Positions 12,101 to 21,639 of a DNA stretch of 64,000 nucleotides are shown piece by piece. This DNA comes from Cylicocyclus nassatus (Eukaryota; Nematoda; Chromadorea; Rhabditida; Strongylidae): NCBI GenBank assembly GCA_958299035.1, contig CATQJL010000316.1, forward strand, positions 18,267,676-18,331,675. Direction: 5' to 3'. Both the position numbers and the translations under genes were made by a program. Every line of letters begins with the position of its first letter. Position 1 is the first letter of the stretch. Under the pieces are notes generated by a model. It saw nothing but the letters and a program-made list of their open reading frames with translations. It was not told where the DNA came from and searched no databases.

Positions 12101-15100
12101 CAAAGCATAAATAGTTTGACTTTCCACGGGTCCGGTTTGCCTGTCATACATTGTTTGATGATAAGCTGCCCTTTGAAAGGTATGATTGATTCGTCTATGC
12201 AGAGGTTTTCTTCTAAATCCAGTTATTCGCAGCGATTTTCTATTGACAAAATTATGGGACGAACTTCCCATAGTTTATCTCGGTGGTCGTGGTCGGCATT
12301 GACATCAACAATAAAGGATATTCGTTGACGACAGCCCCGTTTCGTGCATTTACACCATCGCGGGCGTGCCTTTTTGAAGCCTTTCCAGCTTTACAGTAAG
12401 CTGCAGCTCGCGGGGTATTCGCAGCTCACAGCATGCCCGTCCTTTAACCTCTTTCTGTTGTTTGAATATTTCACATCGTTTTTTCTCCTTAATTTTCATT
12501 TTAGGCAGTTACAAATTCCCATAAACGCAAAACCATTGCTCCGGGAAGAACCGGAAGGAAACATGAGTTTTCTTCAAAGTTGCAATGGCGGAAATCGTGG
12601 CTATGATTGGGAGTGCAATGTTTTCTTTAGTGTTTCATAATGATTTGCCTTTTCTTCTTAAGAGAGACTGCTGAAGTGGCTGTTTTAGCACTTCTACATC
12701 AAGGAGACATATAGGTGTGCTAAAATAAACATTTCAGTGGTCTCATTCAAGGAGAAGGCATTATAGCCATCACTGCTCATGAAGAAAGCACATTCTTTAC
12801 CCTAACTATGCCGGGACGATAGTTTACGATTCTGAGAATGTTTGTATGGTATGTAAAAAGGAGCATGAATTTAATAACTGTACCAAAACTTTTTTTTCCT
12901 GCTCTTTCAGTATTCATCAAAACAGAACTTGTAGGATGCTCGACCGAGACAAATTTAAAGAAAAGGAGAATGAGTATTTGATGAACAAGTGCCTGAACTG
13001 AAGATTAAAAAGGAAAAAAAGATGAGAAATGCGGAAGAGGTTAAAGGACAGGGATGCTGTGAGCTGCGAATTCCCTGCGCGCTGTAGCGTACTGTAAAGC
13101 TGGAAAGGCTTCAAAAAAGCACGCCCGCGGTGGTGTAAATGCACGAAACGGGGCTGTCGTCAACGAATATCCTTTAGATTATTGCGCAATTACAAGAAAC
13201 GGGTGCGCGGAAGATTCAATTTGTCGAAAAACTGAATTCTTGTGGCTGGTGACCAATACATTCGTAGTTTAGGGTATAGAACGCTCCCATCAGGATATGT
13301 GCTCCAACAATCTTCTTGATCTCTAGAGTTGATGCGTCGATACATTTACCACTTGTATGTACTGAATACATATTAGTCTTCTCCATCAATTAATCGAACA
13401 CGGAGTCGGGAAAGTATTTGAAAAAGTACGTAAGAGGCGTTGGGATATCATTTTCCCCTTCAGAACTAACGTCATCGAAAGTTACGTCTGGAGGTGTGAA
13501 CCTCTTCTTGGTCAAATTTAAATTTTTCATGTTCTCCTCCCGCAATTTCCTAACTAGTGCAGATAGTCGAATCTCGTCTAATTCAAGAAGCTCGCCGTCG
13601 TCACTCTTTATCGGTCTCCTCAAGTTCTTCGAACTCCTCGTCAACATCATCTTCAATGTCGGAGTCGTCAAGAGCTGATGATAGTGTTGCAGCTTTTCTC
13701 AGAGTGATTTTTCTTGATACGTCCGCTAGGTTTTTGTAGGAGCTCGTCGGCGGTCCGTGTTCTGAAAAAAAAAAGAAGAAAAGTTTCACTAAGCCCATTG
13801 GTGGCAAATGCGTACGGCAGTTCTGATGGCAAATAGCCAAAATATGTAGACTCACAAACAACTACCACACATTTCTCTAACAACTTCATACTAAACAGTT
13901 ACAATAGTAGTATGAATAAAAACTTCAAAAAAATTTACACTAACCTGTCTGATTGCGGGGCCGAGCGCGATCCATCGTTCCATCGTGCACGAATGCTTCT
14001 GGTACTGGGTGCAGAACGAACAAAAATGCGAAAGGACGCGCAGTCAGAAAGCAGTGGGCCATCTAAAACTACTGTAATCGGGAGTGCCAGGAACATGCTG
14101 TAGCGGCTTGCTGCAGTCCTTCAAAGTTGGTGGTGGCAGTTGCCACTGCCAGGTCTTAAAGGGTTAAGTGAGGTTTTGTATTTTTTGCAGCGTTTTCTTG
14201 TAAGGAAATTATGTGAAATCCGAGGCTAGTATGAATACTCGGACGGTCATTGGCTGTGCAATGCTACATCTTGGCCTTTATGGTTTGCCGGAATGAGGAT
14301 TTGCGAAAAAGCTTTTGGTAATCTTTGGGACAGAAAATCTTTCTTGTAGCTGCTGCATTAACTTTTGAGACACATCGGATTGCCAAAGATTGTAAACTGT
14401 AACATTAATAGACCATAGAAGGAGTTATGGTGGGTCAATGGACTTCAAAAACGACGAATTTTTAGGGTGTTCAAAATCTTTCCGCTAATCCAGTCTCTGA
14501 CTACAACCAAACAATCAGTGAAGATAGTAGGTTAAGCACATTTTCTCGCATTAGTTGCATCCAGCAAGTTCACTTTTTCTTAACAGGCTACCATCGACGT
14601 TATTAGCGAGTTTGCAGAAGATGGTGTAATCTATCTGGAGCTAAGATCAACACCCAAGATGACTTCGGAAATGTCAAAAAAAGAGTATGTGGAAGCTATT
14701 CTTGAAGGTAGATATGAGTTTTTTTTATATAGAAACTCATATAATCAGTTAAATTATAGGAATTGCCGAAAGCTCTCGCTCTCTCGGTATAATCACTAGG
14801 CTCATCCTAAGCGTCGACCGTCGTCAGTCACCTGAAGAAGCAGAACAAACAATCGCACTCGCTGTGAACGATAGTTAGTCTCAAACACATCTGTTTCGAG
14901 CTCTGTGGTACCCTGATCACGCCCGGCACGTCACTAGCCACCATAGCCACCGTTAGCCGCCGCCTGCCTCCAGTATCCGCCCATTGCCCCGTTAGCCGCT
15001 TCTATCCTCACTCGAGCCGGAAACCATCAGTTTTTCACTGCGCTTTGATGCATCCGTGCAGTCCGATGATTTCGAGGAATACAGTGCCCAACGTTTTTGA

Positions 15101-18100
15101 AAGAAGTCGCGAATGGGCAGAGGCGTAGTGGCTGAGATCAGCTGCTTCTTCGCTACGCTATGAATGTAGTGCCGAGCCTTTTTGAAAGAAGTCACGAGTG
15201 GGAATGTCAAACAATGCTTGCCTGAAACAGTCATGCGTACTGGACAGAACTTTGCAATATTTCTTTGCACTGATATCTGGGCCCGTAGTAATCCCCCCTC
15301 GTGGAGACAAATAAAAATAATGCGCCTCTGTATTATTTCTTACATTTTGGAAAATGTGAATGTTCCATTTAAGGGTATATCAAAAACCTGGGCAATCGCG
15401 TTTTCTAGTGATTGAGCTACTTTTTCTTTATCATTTTGCACTGATATTCATTTTCCAAGCAAATTTTTTTGCATGTATAGTCCCTTATTCCCTCAATCTT
15501 AGCATCGCGTATATTTGCTGATTTGCTGTTCATTATTTGTTCACCTGGCGAATCCCTGCTGATTTGAGCGAGGGAACCGTCTGGCGTCATGGCTAATTAA
15601 ATAGCTCATATTTGAGCATACTAGGGAATTGACAAAACTACAATCACTCTATTTTTTGTATATACCGGTTGCAAAACGTAGACGCGGGAGTTGGTCTACT
15701 AATACTCGGACAGCCGCTTGCAGCCACAGGGTGGTGATTAGCGAGGAGCAACGCAGGCTTACTTGCGTTGAGCTACGCGGCAGCTCGAATCTCTTACCAT
15801 TCACTCACCACAGTCTGAGGTGCGAAGAAACCTAAGCTGCCGGTTCTGATGACAACCAATACAAGCAAATTAAGTAACTGTGAAAATATGTATGCTCACA
15901 TCACGAGTCAGCAAATCGGGTGCCTAATAGCGAATCAGTCAAAATTTCAAAAACAAAACTAAACACTTTTCAACTGTGATGGGATACTCTATCGAATTGT
16001 TTTTCTCGCTTCCCGAAAAACTGAATACCTTTTGAACTCCGGCTTCTTTATTCACAAATTGAACATGATTGCAGCTAATTTTTACAATTTTTTGAAAATC
16101 CCCTTTTTCAGAATATGACAATATCTCGCACATGTCTTTTGTAATTACTAGATATGAACTCTAATACTTTAGAGAGCCGCTCAAAGCCACTTTTCCGAAT
16201 AAATTATTCAACCGTTTCCAGACATTTTCTTTTCCGAAAATCTCATTCCTGGAACATGTCAAAATTCGGGCATTTGACGAATAACGTGAAAAACGTAAAT
16301 CGGATGGTCTGATGGTTCAAAATTTCTAATCATTGTCATTGTTCCATTTTTGTTTGTTTGAATGTTTTTAGCAAATCTGTCGTTCAAATTGTTTCATTAA
16401 AACCTTCGTTAGTAAAATTTTTTTACCGTTTTTCTGTATAATCCAGGTCATTTCCCACCTCATAGCGTGCTGGCGAGAGAATGTAACAGAGAGGGTTTTA
16501 AAGAGACAAGAGGGACTGCCGCGTAGTGCAGCGCAATGAGGGCTGCGAGCGGCTGTCCGGGTATCAATTGATACCGACCCCGTAGATCCCTACAGGACGC
16601 GTGCCACCTCTCCTTTCCTGTTAATCACGTCCAATATTGGCGCTGCTCTATCTACTCTGCTTGTTGGCAAATCATCACTATGCGCCTTTATTGTGAATAT
16701 GAGGAGACAGTGCCGTTTTTACATTTGACGAATCGAGTACGAATCGAAGCTTGCTTATCGGCTCCTTTGAAAGATGTCGCAAGCCAATTCTGTCTGCAGC
16801 ATTTTTTCGCTCACCTCAACTTTGATTTTACGGGATCGAAGTGCCATCTGTAGTGCAGTGGCAGTGAGCGCCGTCAACGACCAGCGAAAAGTTCGACTGC
16901 GCGTGCGGGAGCAAAGTTTGCGCGACTAAGACATAGTCGTGAGCGCTTGTCCTTCAGTCGGACATGTCGTGACCTCGCTTTTTTCACATTACGACATATT
17001 TTGGGGGTTTAATACGGGCTCTGGTGGCCCTTTGGCACGTAGTGGTACTAAACTTTTTTACAAGGTATGCTGTGAGTGCTGTGTCTAATACCAGAAACAA
17101 GGTCCTTTGTTCCTCAGCGATTTTTGACCTGATGCCTCTGTCGCTGATTTCAGAAACGGGCCTCATTGTCGGCATCGAACTTAGCGGTAATCCTGCCATA
17201 GATGGTAGGAAATTTTTATCAGCGCTAAAAGCTGCTCGTAAACAGGGATTAAAAATCACCGTTCATCTAGCTGAGGTAATCAAGGATATGTCATCAAAAT
17301 TGTACCATGTAATGCTATCAGTATTCAAGGTCTCTAATCAGTTAGAAGAGGTTGAAGAATTTCTTCATTTCAAACCAGACCGAATAGGACATGGGACATT
17401 CTTGCATACTCGCGACGAATATGTGAACCTCATGATGCATTATCGGATTCCCTTAGGTTAGCACTCTGTTTCTTTCAGATTTTAGTTATTGTAGCTCAAT
17501 TCCAGAGGTTTGTCTTACCTCCAATGTTTTAAGCATGACAACTACAAGTATGGCCAACTCGCACCTGAAATTTTGGTGTGGAAAATCTATTCCAATCTGT
17601 CTCTGTGTTAGTTGCTCACTTTGTCACAACCGCTCAATTTAGCAGACTTTTCTGGATCCCTAGCTTGACTTTCTTCGAGCGCAATCTTTCTTGATTGTCA
17701 TAGAGACTGCCGTCCCGCATGTGGCAAAACAGTTAAGCATGGCAGTTCAAATACGTCTCATTAGAAATTGCCAGAGTATTTTCACAAATGTTTACTTTCT
17801 GTGCAATCGCTAGAAAGACAACTTCTTGCGCACATTTGAGTGGTATAAGCCAACCAGTAGCAGTAAGCAAGGAGGAGTGCTGTAGAGAATTGCGCATCAT
17901 AATTATTGAAAACAAAAGGTTTAGTCCCAACGAACAGATCTATGGATTACCCTGCCAGGTTTTAGACCGACGACAAAGGATTAATGGATTGTGATCTCTC
18001 TAGCGAATTCTACAAAGCGAGCCAGATCTTCGGATTTGAGATGCAGGATCTCTGGACCATATCCGTAAACGCCTTGAAAATGTCTTTTTTGGACAAGAAG

Positions 18101-18151
18101 AGTGAAGACTATAGAAACCTCATGAGCACGCTTGATCGTACGACGCTCTGA
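162..18151 (+). CDS. ADAL: adenosine deaminase-like protein (N6-methyl-AMP deaminase), 9 exons
   Basis: Known members of this family hydrolyse N6-methyl-AMP to IMP and methylamine in the cytosol. Exons read by eye: 162-209, 438-574, 14466-14526, 14587-14707, 14760-14873, 17154-17275, 17342-17456, 17506-17606, 17966-18151. They sum to 1005 nt with compatible phases and GT-AG borders, giving 334 residues against about 355 in the human protein. Motifs present: HAHLNG (zinc ligands H19 and H21), HLAE (H198 zinc ligand, E201 catalytic), DRIGHG (H218), CLTSN (242-246) and TDDKG (D275 zinc ligand), plus family blocks such as YLELRSTP. The start at 162 is the first ATG of exon 1 and joins smoothly to the ELHAHL motif; an upstream start in the same open frame is not excluded. 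Five internal introns are only 49-66 bp, but intron 2 is about 13.9 kb and full of transposons. A possible AATAAA lies at 18249. Exon 3 is the weakest exon, found by homology to the family's E-x-F...SLTT block. The frame is open throughout, so I infer a working gene. Confidence 0.88.
219..385. mobile_element. palindromic MITE, family 1 (in ADAL intron 1)
   Basis: A 167-bp imperfect palindrome starts GCGCCATACTTGATCCGC and ends with its reverse complement; the arms pair through most of the element, including a CATTGGTC block. It fills most of ADAL intron 1 (210-437). A relative lies at 712-922. No coding capacity. Confidence 0.75.
712..922. mobile_element. palindromic MITE, family 1, second copy
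   Basis: A 211-bp element with arms GCAC..GCCATACTTGATC at the left and the complement at the right, plus an inner pair around TTCGTGCAAAACG. It shares its terminal motif with the copy at 219-385. It sits at the start of the long ADAL intron 2. Confidence 0.7.
1036..1312. repeat. inverted duplication with similar reading frames on both arms
   Basis: The left arm on the plus strand encodes MLREHDLY and a RFVxxTDWxS block followed by a basic R-V-R/K-R-L stretch. The right arm encodes nearly the same words on the minus strand (MLREHDLY, RFVNRTDW). The block order is partly rearranged between arms, so this is a degenerate inverted duplication and not a simple hairpin. Product not recognised. Confidence 0.45.
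1313..2139. other. intron sequence without a recognised feature
   Basis: Part of ADAL intron 2. I see no convincing exon, RNA gene or terminal repeat. Bases 1528-1545 resemble the first bases of the window (GGAGCGC/GATAACT-like words), which may be a faint repeat. Confidence 0.4.
2140..2700 (-). pseudogene. degenerate copy of the unknown 4.8-5.3 kb minus-strand gene
   Basis: The minus-strand frame at 2140-2334 ends in SDVAVVEEKEREAD, close to SDSDVAIVEEKKKEVD of the ORF at 4801-5149. Upstream on the same strand (2395-2690) the nucleotide order also matches that copy, including the ATTCAGYA and CAGCTCCGCCTC words. Frames are broken in between, so I call it a relic. Function unknown. Confidence 0.5.
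2745..3445 (-). repeat. dispersed repeat R1, copy 1 (minus)
   Basis: This segment matches, in inverted orientation, 18455-19110 and 20050-20930. Shared landmarks are a CCAGTGCG / CTCTGCTTCGCAGAGG palindrome at 2741-2777, a GGATCCACTCGACGGAT block, TTTCATGCTGCTAGCATGCG, and a terminal GT-rich (Cac/aCAGA)n tract near 3380. Several short open frames on both strands are by-products. Class not recognised; no transposase seen. Confidence 0.65.
3657..4204. mobile_element. TTAA-flanked MITE, family 2, copy 1
   Basis: The termini are TTAACACGTTTCGGACCG and its reverse complement, so TTAA lies at both outer edges, as expected for a piggyBac-type target site. The right end contains an extra short hairpin (CTGCACCATGTGCAG). 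No transposase. A second copy lies at 31731-32287. Confidence 0.75.
4225..4490 (-). pseudogene. partial copy of the unknown minus-strand gene
   Basis: The sequence around 4290-4450 follows the order of 5140-5250: a GGTTCATCTCT-like block, TTCAC..CACGTG/TGTGTATAT, ACTYAGTCG, and GGCATGCAAAGAA. No open frame spans it. It is one of four related pieces in ADAL intron 2, all on the minus strand. Confidence 0.4.
4801..5149 (-). CDS. unrecognised charged protein, probable last exon
   Basis: Minus-strand open frame of about 115 codons. It begins after a splice-like TGTTTTAG at 5150-5157 with DEPNVLVRKERLINLLNEQQ, continues as a heptad-like stretch (EEQQKAYKGLADKIKDLEKQL, likely coiled coil), then a Pro/Thr/Ser linker, a basic KRARAS patch, a serine run, an acidic SDSDVAIVEE segment, and a lysine-rich tail (AKKKKKE). 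Such composition is usual for nuclear proteins. A preceding exon may end at 5187 across a 37-bp intron, and an open stretch rich in basic and acidic residues reaches about 5330; I could not settle the 5' structure. Three decayed relatives lie nearby (2140-2700, 4225-4490, 5939-6350), so it may be a locally amplified or mobile gene. No family recognised. Confidence 0.4.
5150..5340 (-). other. possible upstream exon region of the unknown minus-strand gene
   Basis: Two overlapping minus-strand frames are open here; one reads EEEAEPSDRPPIGAQKKG and the other GGAVGQATYRRAEERVSIDL. The second has more hydrophobic periodicity. Splice-like GTTGGA occurs at 5186-5181. Which frame is used is undecided. 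Confidence 0.3.
5421..5938. other. intron sequence without a recognised feature
   Basis: Still inside ADAL intron 2. Only short, unsupported open frames and no terminal repeats that I could pair. Confidence 0.4.
5939..6350 (-). pseudogene. distant relative of the unknown minus-strand gene
   Basis: The frame at 5939-6157 contains GKEVLVNKRKLLAILSSQQ, resembling PNVLVRKERLINLLNEQQ of 4801-5149 in sequence and spacing. It is preceded by an amphipathic stretch (EGFAGKGVDMRETIFWQSL) in another frame, with an acceptor-like AG between them. The coiled-coil and acidic tail are missing. It could be a diverged gene or a relic. Confidence 0.35.
6801..7003. mobile_element. palindromic MITE, family 3
   Basis: Arms of about 65 bp: TTTTGACATAGCTCATTTTT and ACAAAACAAAGAGCATG at the left, with their complements at the right (CATGCTCTTTGTTTTGT, AATGAGCTATGTCAAAA). 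The centre is unpaired. No coding capacity. Confidence 0.7.
7004..8121. other. intron sequence without a recognised feature
   Basis: Part of ADAL intron 2. A 70-codon plus-strand frame at 7564-7776 is basic and repetitive in Lys but matches nothing I know. No acceptable exon for ADAL occurs here. Confidence 0.35.
8122..8340 (+). repeat. fragment of the GGGCCCGGC repeat family
   Basis: The segment starts AGGGCCCGGCAC and continues with GGGGATATCGTTTTT and RAGCATG words. These resemble the left ends at 46646 and 63168. The right terminus is not seen. Confidence 0.35.
8341..9054. other. intron sequence without a recognised feature
   Basis: ADAL intron 2. Short frames at 8490-8862 on both strands are mutual shadows with no recognisable product. 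Confidence 0.35.
9055..10075. mobile_element. non-autonomous mariner-like foldback element, about 1 kb
   Basis: The ends are TAGGTCGTTCCGAAAGTAAT and its exact reverse complement, flanked by TA. Further inverted blocks occur inside, for example CCAAAACCTGCGACTCATGC near 9220 against CCAAAAACTGCGACCCATGC (reverse) near 9910. The whole unit is therefore an imperfect foldback. No transposase frame. Confidence 0.75.
10139..10665 (+). repeat. dispersed repeat R2 with internal tandem units
   Basis: Two tandem copies of a roughly 72-bp unit (CCCATTCCTATCCCTATACA..., from 10151 and 10223) are followed by two units of about 113 bp starting GTAATCAGCATGCTC (10297, 10410). The end is CACCCGCCCC, GTGTGCCAAGTTTGGTCC, TTCGGAACATACATACA and TTTATATATAAGA. 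The same 3' module occurs at 22660-23050 and 36840-37015. Confidence 0.65.
11160..13860 (-). pseudogene. piggyBac transposase (DDE_Tnp_1_7) pseudogene, interrupted
   Basis: Read on the minus strand, family blocks appear in order. An acidic N-terminus (DDSDIEDDVDEEFEELEE, about 13600-13690) shifts frame into TPLTYFFKYFPDSVFD (13390-13440), then TNMYSVHTSGKCID, then FDKLNLPRTRFL (about 13210). After an inserted foldback element (12313-13175) come CIDESIIPFKGQ and GKPDPWKVKLFMLCG (12060-12190), the GRGSSD block (11810), KRWDRRAGDYRMITRPPVIR..YN..MG and the RSKKWTLRIIFHYF block (11500-11710), KRGRPL (about 11390), and a cysteine-rich tail with CEKCNVYLC and HRNCF (about 11170-11230). Frameshifts and stops at several joins show it is dead. 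Acidic catalytic positions are partly visible (IDES, MGVIDKND). Confidence 0.85.
12313..13175. mobile_element. foldback element inserted in the piggyBac transposase
   Basis: Inverted arms of about 200 bp start AAAGGATATTCGTTGACGAC on each side and include GCCCCGTTTCGTGCATTTAC and TCCAGCTTTACAGTA. Both arms encode the same spurious peptide start MHLHHRGRAFLKPFQLYS. The element separates the transposase blocks ..RFLxLRNNL (right) and VDVNADHDHRDKLW (left), which adjoin in intact relatives. Confidence 0.75.
14874..17153. other. ADAL intron 5, including an inverted repeat
   Basis: This 2.3-kb intron lies between exons 5 and 6. Arms near 15693-15800 and 16470-16560 pair (CGGACAGCCGCTYGCAGCC and CTACGCGGCAG blocks), so a foldback element of about 0.9 kb is likely. 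The rest shows no exon or RNA gene I can support. Confidence 0.5.
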
Positions 18152-18248
18152 TCAAACGGTTTTGTTTATTGAAAGGATGCCAAATTTTGCGAATATGGTT
18201 TGTATTGTTTTATTAAAGAAAGTTGTCAAGCCACTGAATCTTCCTTTA

Positions 18249-18254
18249 AATAAA
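18249..18254 (+). terminator. candidate polyadenylation signal of ADAL
   Basis: AATAAA lies 98 bases after the ADAL stop codon at 18149-18151. It is a good canonical match at a plausible distance; there is no transcript evidence. Confidence 0.5.
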
Positions 18255-18454
18255 GCTGACCAATTTGAGACATTTTTTTACATCCTTATGGAAGATGATG
18301 AACGGATGGTCTTGCCGTTCCACTGGCTCAGCACAGCTTTAAAAATCAAAGTTTATCACAAAAATAGTAGAGAAGCTGGTCTGAAAACAAATACAGTTGA
18401 AGAAATATCAAGGAAAAGGATAAGATTGAAAAGAATGTTACAGTCACAACTTAT

Positions 18455-19110
18455 AATAATAACGCGCTAAGAGTGTTTACGTGTTTTTGTGTGTCTGTCT
18501 GTGTGAATGTCTGTCTGTCACGAAATTCATAGCGCGAGTTCCAGCCAACCTCCTGGGCTTAAATTTTGCACAGCGCATGCTACCCGGATGAAAGTCCAAC
18601 ACGCAAAAGCACGAGCAGATTCGTTGAGTGGATCCCTCAGAAACTGCGCGTCAAACGGATCCACTTTGCATTTGGGCTGCAAAATTGGGTCCGTAATTCC
18701 GCTTTTTGTAGAGTTGTGGATGTTTATGCCAAGTAAATGTGCAATTCATAAACTTAGACTCAAAAAAGTGATTGAAAGTCCATTACTTTACGAAAACGTC
18801 GCCAAAAAGTATTGGTTGCGTAAATAGACAATTTGCCAAGGTTTTACCAGAGCATGTACGAGATTTTTGCACAAAGATGTAGCTCAAGTGACTGCTGTTC
18901 TTATTGCAAGTGTCAAGACTATGGGAAAATCAAAAAACCTTTAAAATTTTGCGTTTGTTTTCCTGCAAAAAGTCTCATCCACGCGAAATCACCGATTTCA
19001 CATAAAAAAGCTTTCGGAATGAGTAGTTGTTTACATTTCGTTCGTGATAGTCGGCATTGCTCGGTGAGTACCAATGCCATCATTAAATTTCGCTCAGACT
19101 CGGTCTAGGG
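18455..19110 (+). repeat. dispersed repeat R1, copy 2
   Basis: It starts ACTTATAATAATAACGCGCT, runs through a GTGTGTCTGTCTGTGTG tract, CACGAAATTCATAGCG, AGCCAACCTCCTGGGC, and GAGTGGATCC, and ends near the GCATTGCTCGGTGAGTACCA block. It matches 2745-3445 (inverted) and 20050-20930. Short open frames here are repeat-derived. Confidence 0.65.
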
Positions 19111-19469
19111 AGGTTATTTGACCCGCTGGTGCCGTGTTCACTCAGGAAAGCGCCATTTTCTTGCAGTCTGTACCAACCACAACAACAATTGGCATTTTTT
19201 TGGGTCACCTAGATACAAAAAAGTCTGGTATAGGGGCTTGCAGGATTGCGAGAGTCGGACGTGCGTACGCCGTTGAGCCGCGCACGTCAGATGTGCTCCG
19301 ACGACTCAGGTAGGTGCCAGACTTATCCTGTTGAACAGGTTTATTCGGTTTTAAAGACTTGCTCTACGAACTGAATACAATATTCTTGATGAGAACATCA
19401 AATAAATTTACTGTGCATATGTTCCGGCAAATCTAGGACTTTGACAGCTATAACTCCGCAACTCCGAGT

Positions 19470-19665
19470 GTATCGTCTGCGTCCCAGAGAGGTTCCCATA
19501 GGTACCACGTCATCTCGCTGCCTTTCGCACTTTTGAACGTGTTAACCTCGGGCACTACCGTTGAAATCTCAGGTGAAACGTGTCAAAAAGAGCGAAAGGC
19601 AGCGTCGCACCAAGTACGCACGCTGGTTCACATGGGAACCTCTCTGGGGTGCAGACTGTATGTCC
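19470..19665. repeat. short inverted repeat
   Basis: CCCAGAGAGGTTCCCAT with CTGCCTTTCGC and TGAACGTGT at 19480-19545 pair with ACGTGTCA, GCGAAAGGCAG and ATGGGAACCTCTCTGGGG at 19577-19652. A MITE or hairpin remnant; no gene. Confidence 0.55.
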
Positions 19666-20049
19666 AAAATTATATATGAGCATGAATTTTGTGATCAGCA
19701 TGTTGATAACTACTCTAGACGGAATTCCAACCAAACATATGGTTTTGTTCCCTTACGAAGCACATGATTATAATCTTTGGCATCATTGGGTCGAATAACC
19801 CCCTTGAACCGAGTTTGAGCAAAATCCGGAAACACTGAGGCCCTGATACTGAATAGAGTAAAATTTCGATGTGATCCTGAGGTTGGACTTGATACTGGAC
19901 TACAAAATGAAAGTATAAATGATAAAATCAAGCCGGCAGAAGTATGCCCATGAACAATCAACTAGCGATTTAGTCGCTGCAATTTCGTCGCTACTTGCAG
20001 CAAATCGCGACGACCAGGAATCGCGACGATGAAATCGCGTGAAGTATGC

Positions 20050-20930
20050 CCGGTCCTTAACTTATAATAACCGGCTAAGGCCTCGAACAGAGCTCACGCG
20101 ATTTGATCGTCGCGATTCAGTCGCCGCGAATTTCCATTCATTTTTATTTTACATTCAAAAATTTCGGGCTGGAAAAGTAGCACAACCGAAATGCAAACTG
20201 GTCGGCATGCAATGAACTCGTAGCAGTTGTCTTGTCGCGATTCAATCGCGACGATCAAATCGCGTGAACTCTGCCCGAGGCTTAAGAATTTTTTTGTATG
20301 TGTCTGTCTGTCCGTTACGAAATTTATAGAGCGTGTTTCAGCCAATGTCCTGAGCCCAAATTTTGCACTGCGTATGCTACCAGCATGAAAGTCCAATATG
20401 CAAAAGCTAGCGGATCCGTTGAGTGGATCCATCAAAAATTGCGTTTCAAACGGATAAACTTCTGGCCAGCAAAACTGTGCATGTAGCAGCACTTTTTGCA
20501 AAGCCATGAGTATGTTTGACAAGCTGTGCAAGCCATGGACTTTAGCCCAAAAAAGTGAACAAAAGTTTATTACTTTACGAAGTGGCGCCGAAAAGAATCA
20601 TTACGTAAATTTCAATTTGCCAAGAGTTCACCTGATTATTTGTAAAGATGTTGCACAGAGATGTGGCCCACGGTCATCACTGTCCTCAAGGCGACTATCA
20701 AGCCATGAAGGTCCCAAAAACCGATTTAAATTTGCATTTGTTCCTCCGGGTAAAGTTCCATCCACGGGAAATTACCGATCTCACATATTTTTTAGAAATG
20801 AGCGGTTGTTTACGAATCATTCATGTTGCATAGTGCGGTGAGTTTCATTGTCATTATTGCGGGAATAAGTAAGGCATACAGATAGTGAGACCAGTGCGAA
20901 CCTCTGCGAAGCAGAGGTAACGCACTGGTA
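20050..20930 (+). repeat. dispersed repeat R1, copy 3, interrupted by a MITE
   Basis: It opens with AACTTATAATAACCGGCTAAG, is split by the MITE at 20076-20284, and resumes with TTAAGAATTTTTTTGTATGTG. The remainder parallels copies 1 and 2 and ends at the CCAGTGCGAACCTCTGCGAA palindrome (20891-20930). Confidence 0.65.
20076..20284. mobile_element. palindromic MITE, family 4, with its empty site in the sister repeats
   Basis: The ends read TAAGGCCTCGAACAGAGCTC and, in reverse, TAAGCCTCGGGCAGAGTTCA. Both are followed by CACGCGATTTGATCGTCGCG. The uninterrupted R1 copies read CGCTAAGAGTGTTT and CTTAGCCCG at the same point, which fixes the insertion near CTTAA/TAAG. A partial relative precedes it at 19965-20050. 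Confidence 0.75.
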
Positions 20931-21639
20931 TTATATGTATATCTAACACAAATGAAGAAATGAACAACCTCAGACTGACAACTTAAAAAATGGTGCGACT
21001 TATGTCGCACAACTTTGCTTTATGTCGCATGCATACGAACCGCCTGTCAACAGAAACCTGAATATATGAGACCACCTACACGTAATCCAAATGTAAACAA
21101 GAATCATAGCTACAAGAGTTTGAGATGAGCGTTCGCGTGCATGCTGGATGCTTTATCTCTTTGATCTTCAGAAAATCCTCGACACTAAGTCAAAAACTGG
21201 GGAAATCTTGGGATATATTTACATATCTAATATAACTAGTTCCGAAAAGACGGCGAGAAGCGTTTTTCAATTAGATATTTTTCATGAGAGAAAACAGTAA
21301 AGAAGACCCTGTAAATATGTATTGATCTTTCTTGGATCAGGAACAAGCTGCCTATGTTGAGAAGAAATTGCAAAACAAGGTTAACAAGGCTCCACCACTT
21401 AAACTGATATGATGACGGAAAAATTCTATGCGTCATTACTTTCATGAAACTTTGCAGATTTGAGTAGCACTGTCGTAGCAAATAGTTTGTTACACATGGG
21501 AATGTGTATTTTGGCGGTGATAGTGAAGCTTCCACTATGTGAGACTACATTTTTGAGCCTTCACTCCACAAGGAAAAACGGGGAGTTCCCAATTACGATC
21601 AAGTAAATGCAAACCTGCTAACCTGCTCCTGGCTATTGT

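Larger units (their letters stand above)
10977..14163 (-). mobile_element. defunct piggyBac-type transposon
   Basis: The right edge reads CCCTTTAAGACC (minus strand) next to TTAA at 14164-14167. The left edge reads CCCTTTCGGACTT after GTAA (10973-10976), a one-base change from TTAA. CCCTTT-type ends and a TTAA target are established features of piggyBac elements. Inside is a broken minus-strand transposase (11160-13860). The whole element lies in ADAL intron 2. The ends are inferred from motifs and not from an aligned relative. Confidence 0.65.
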
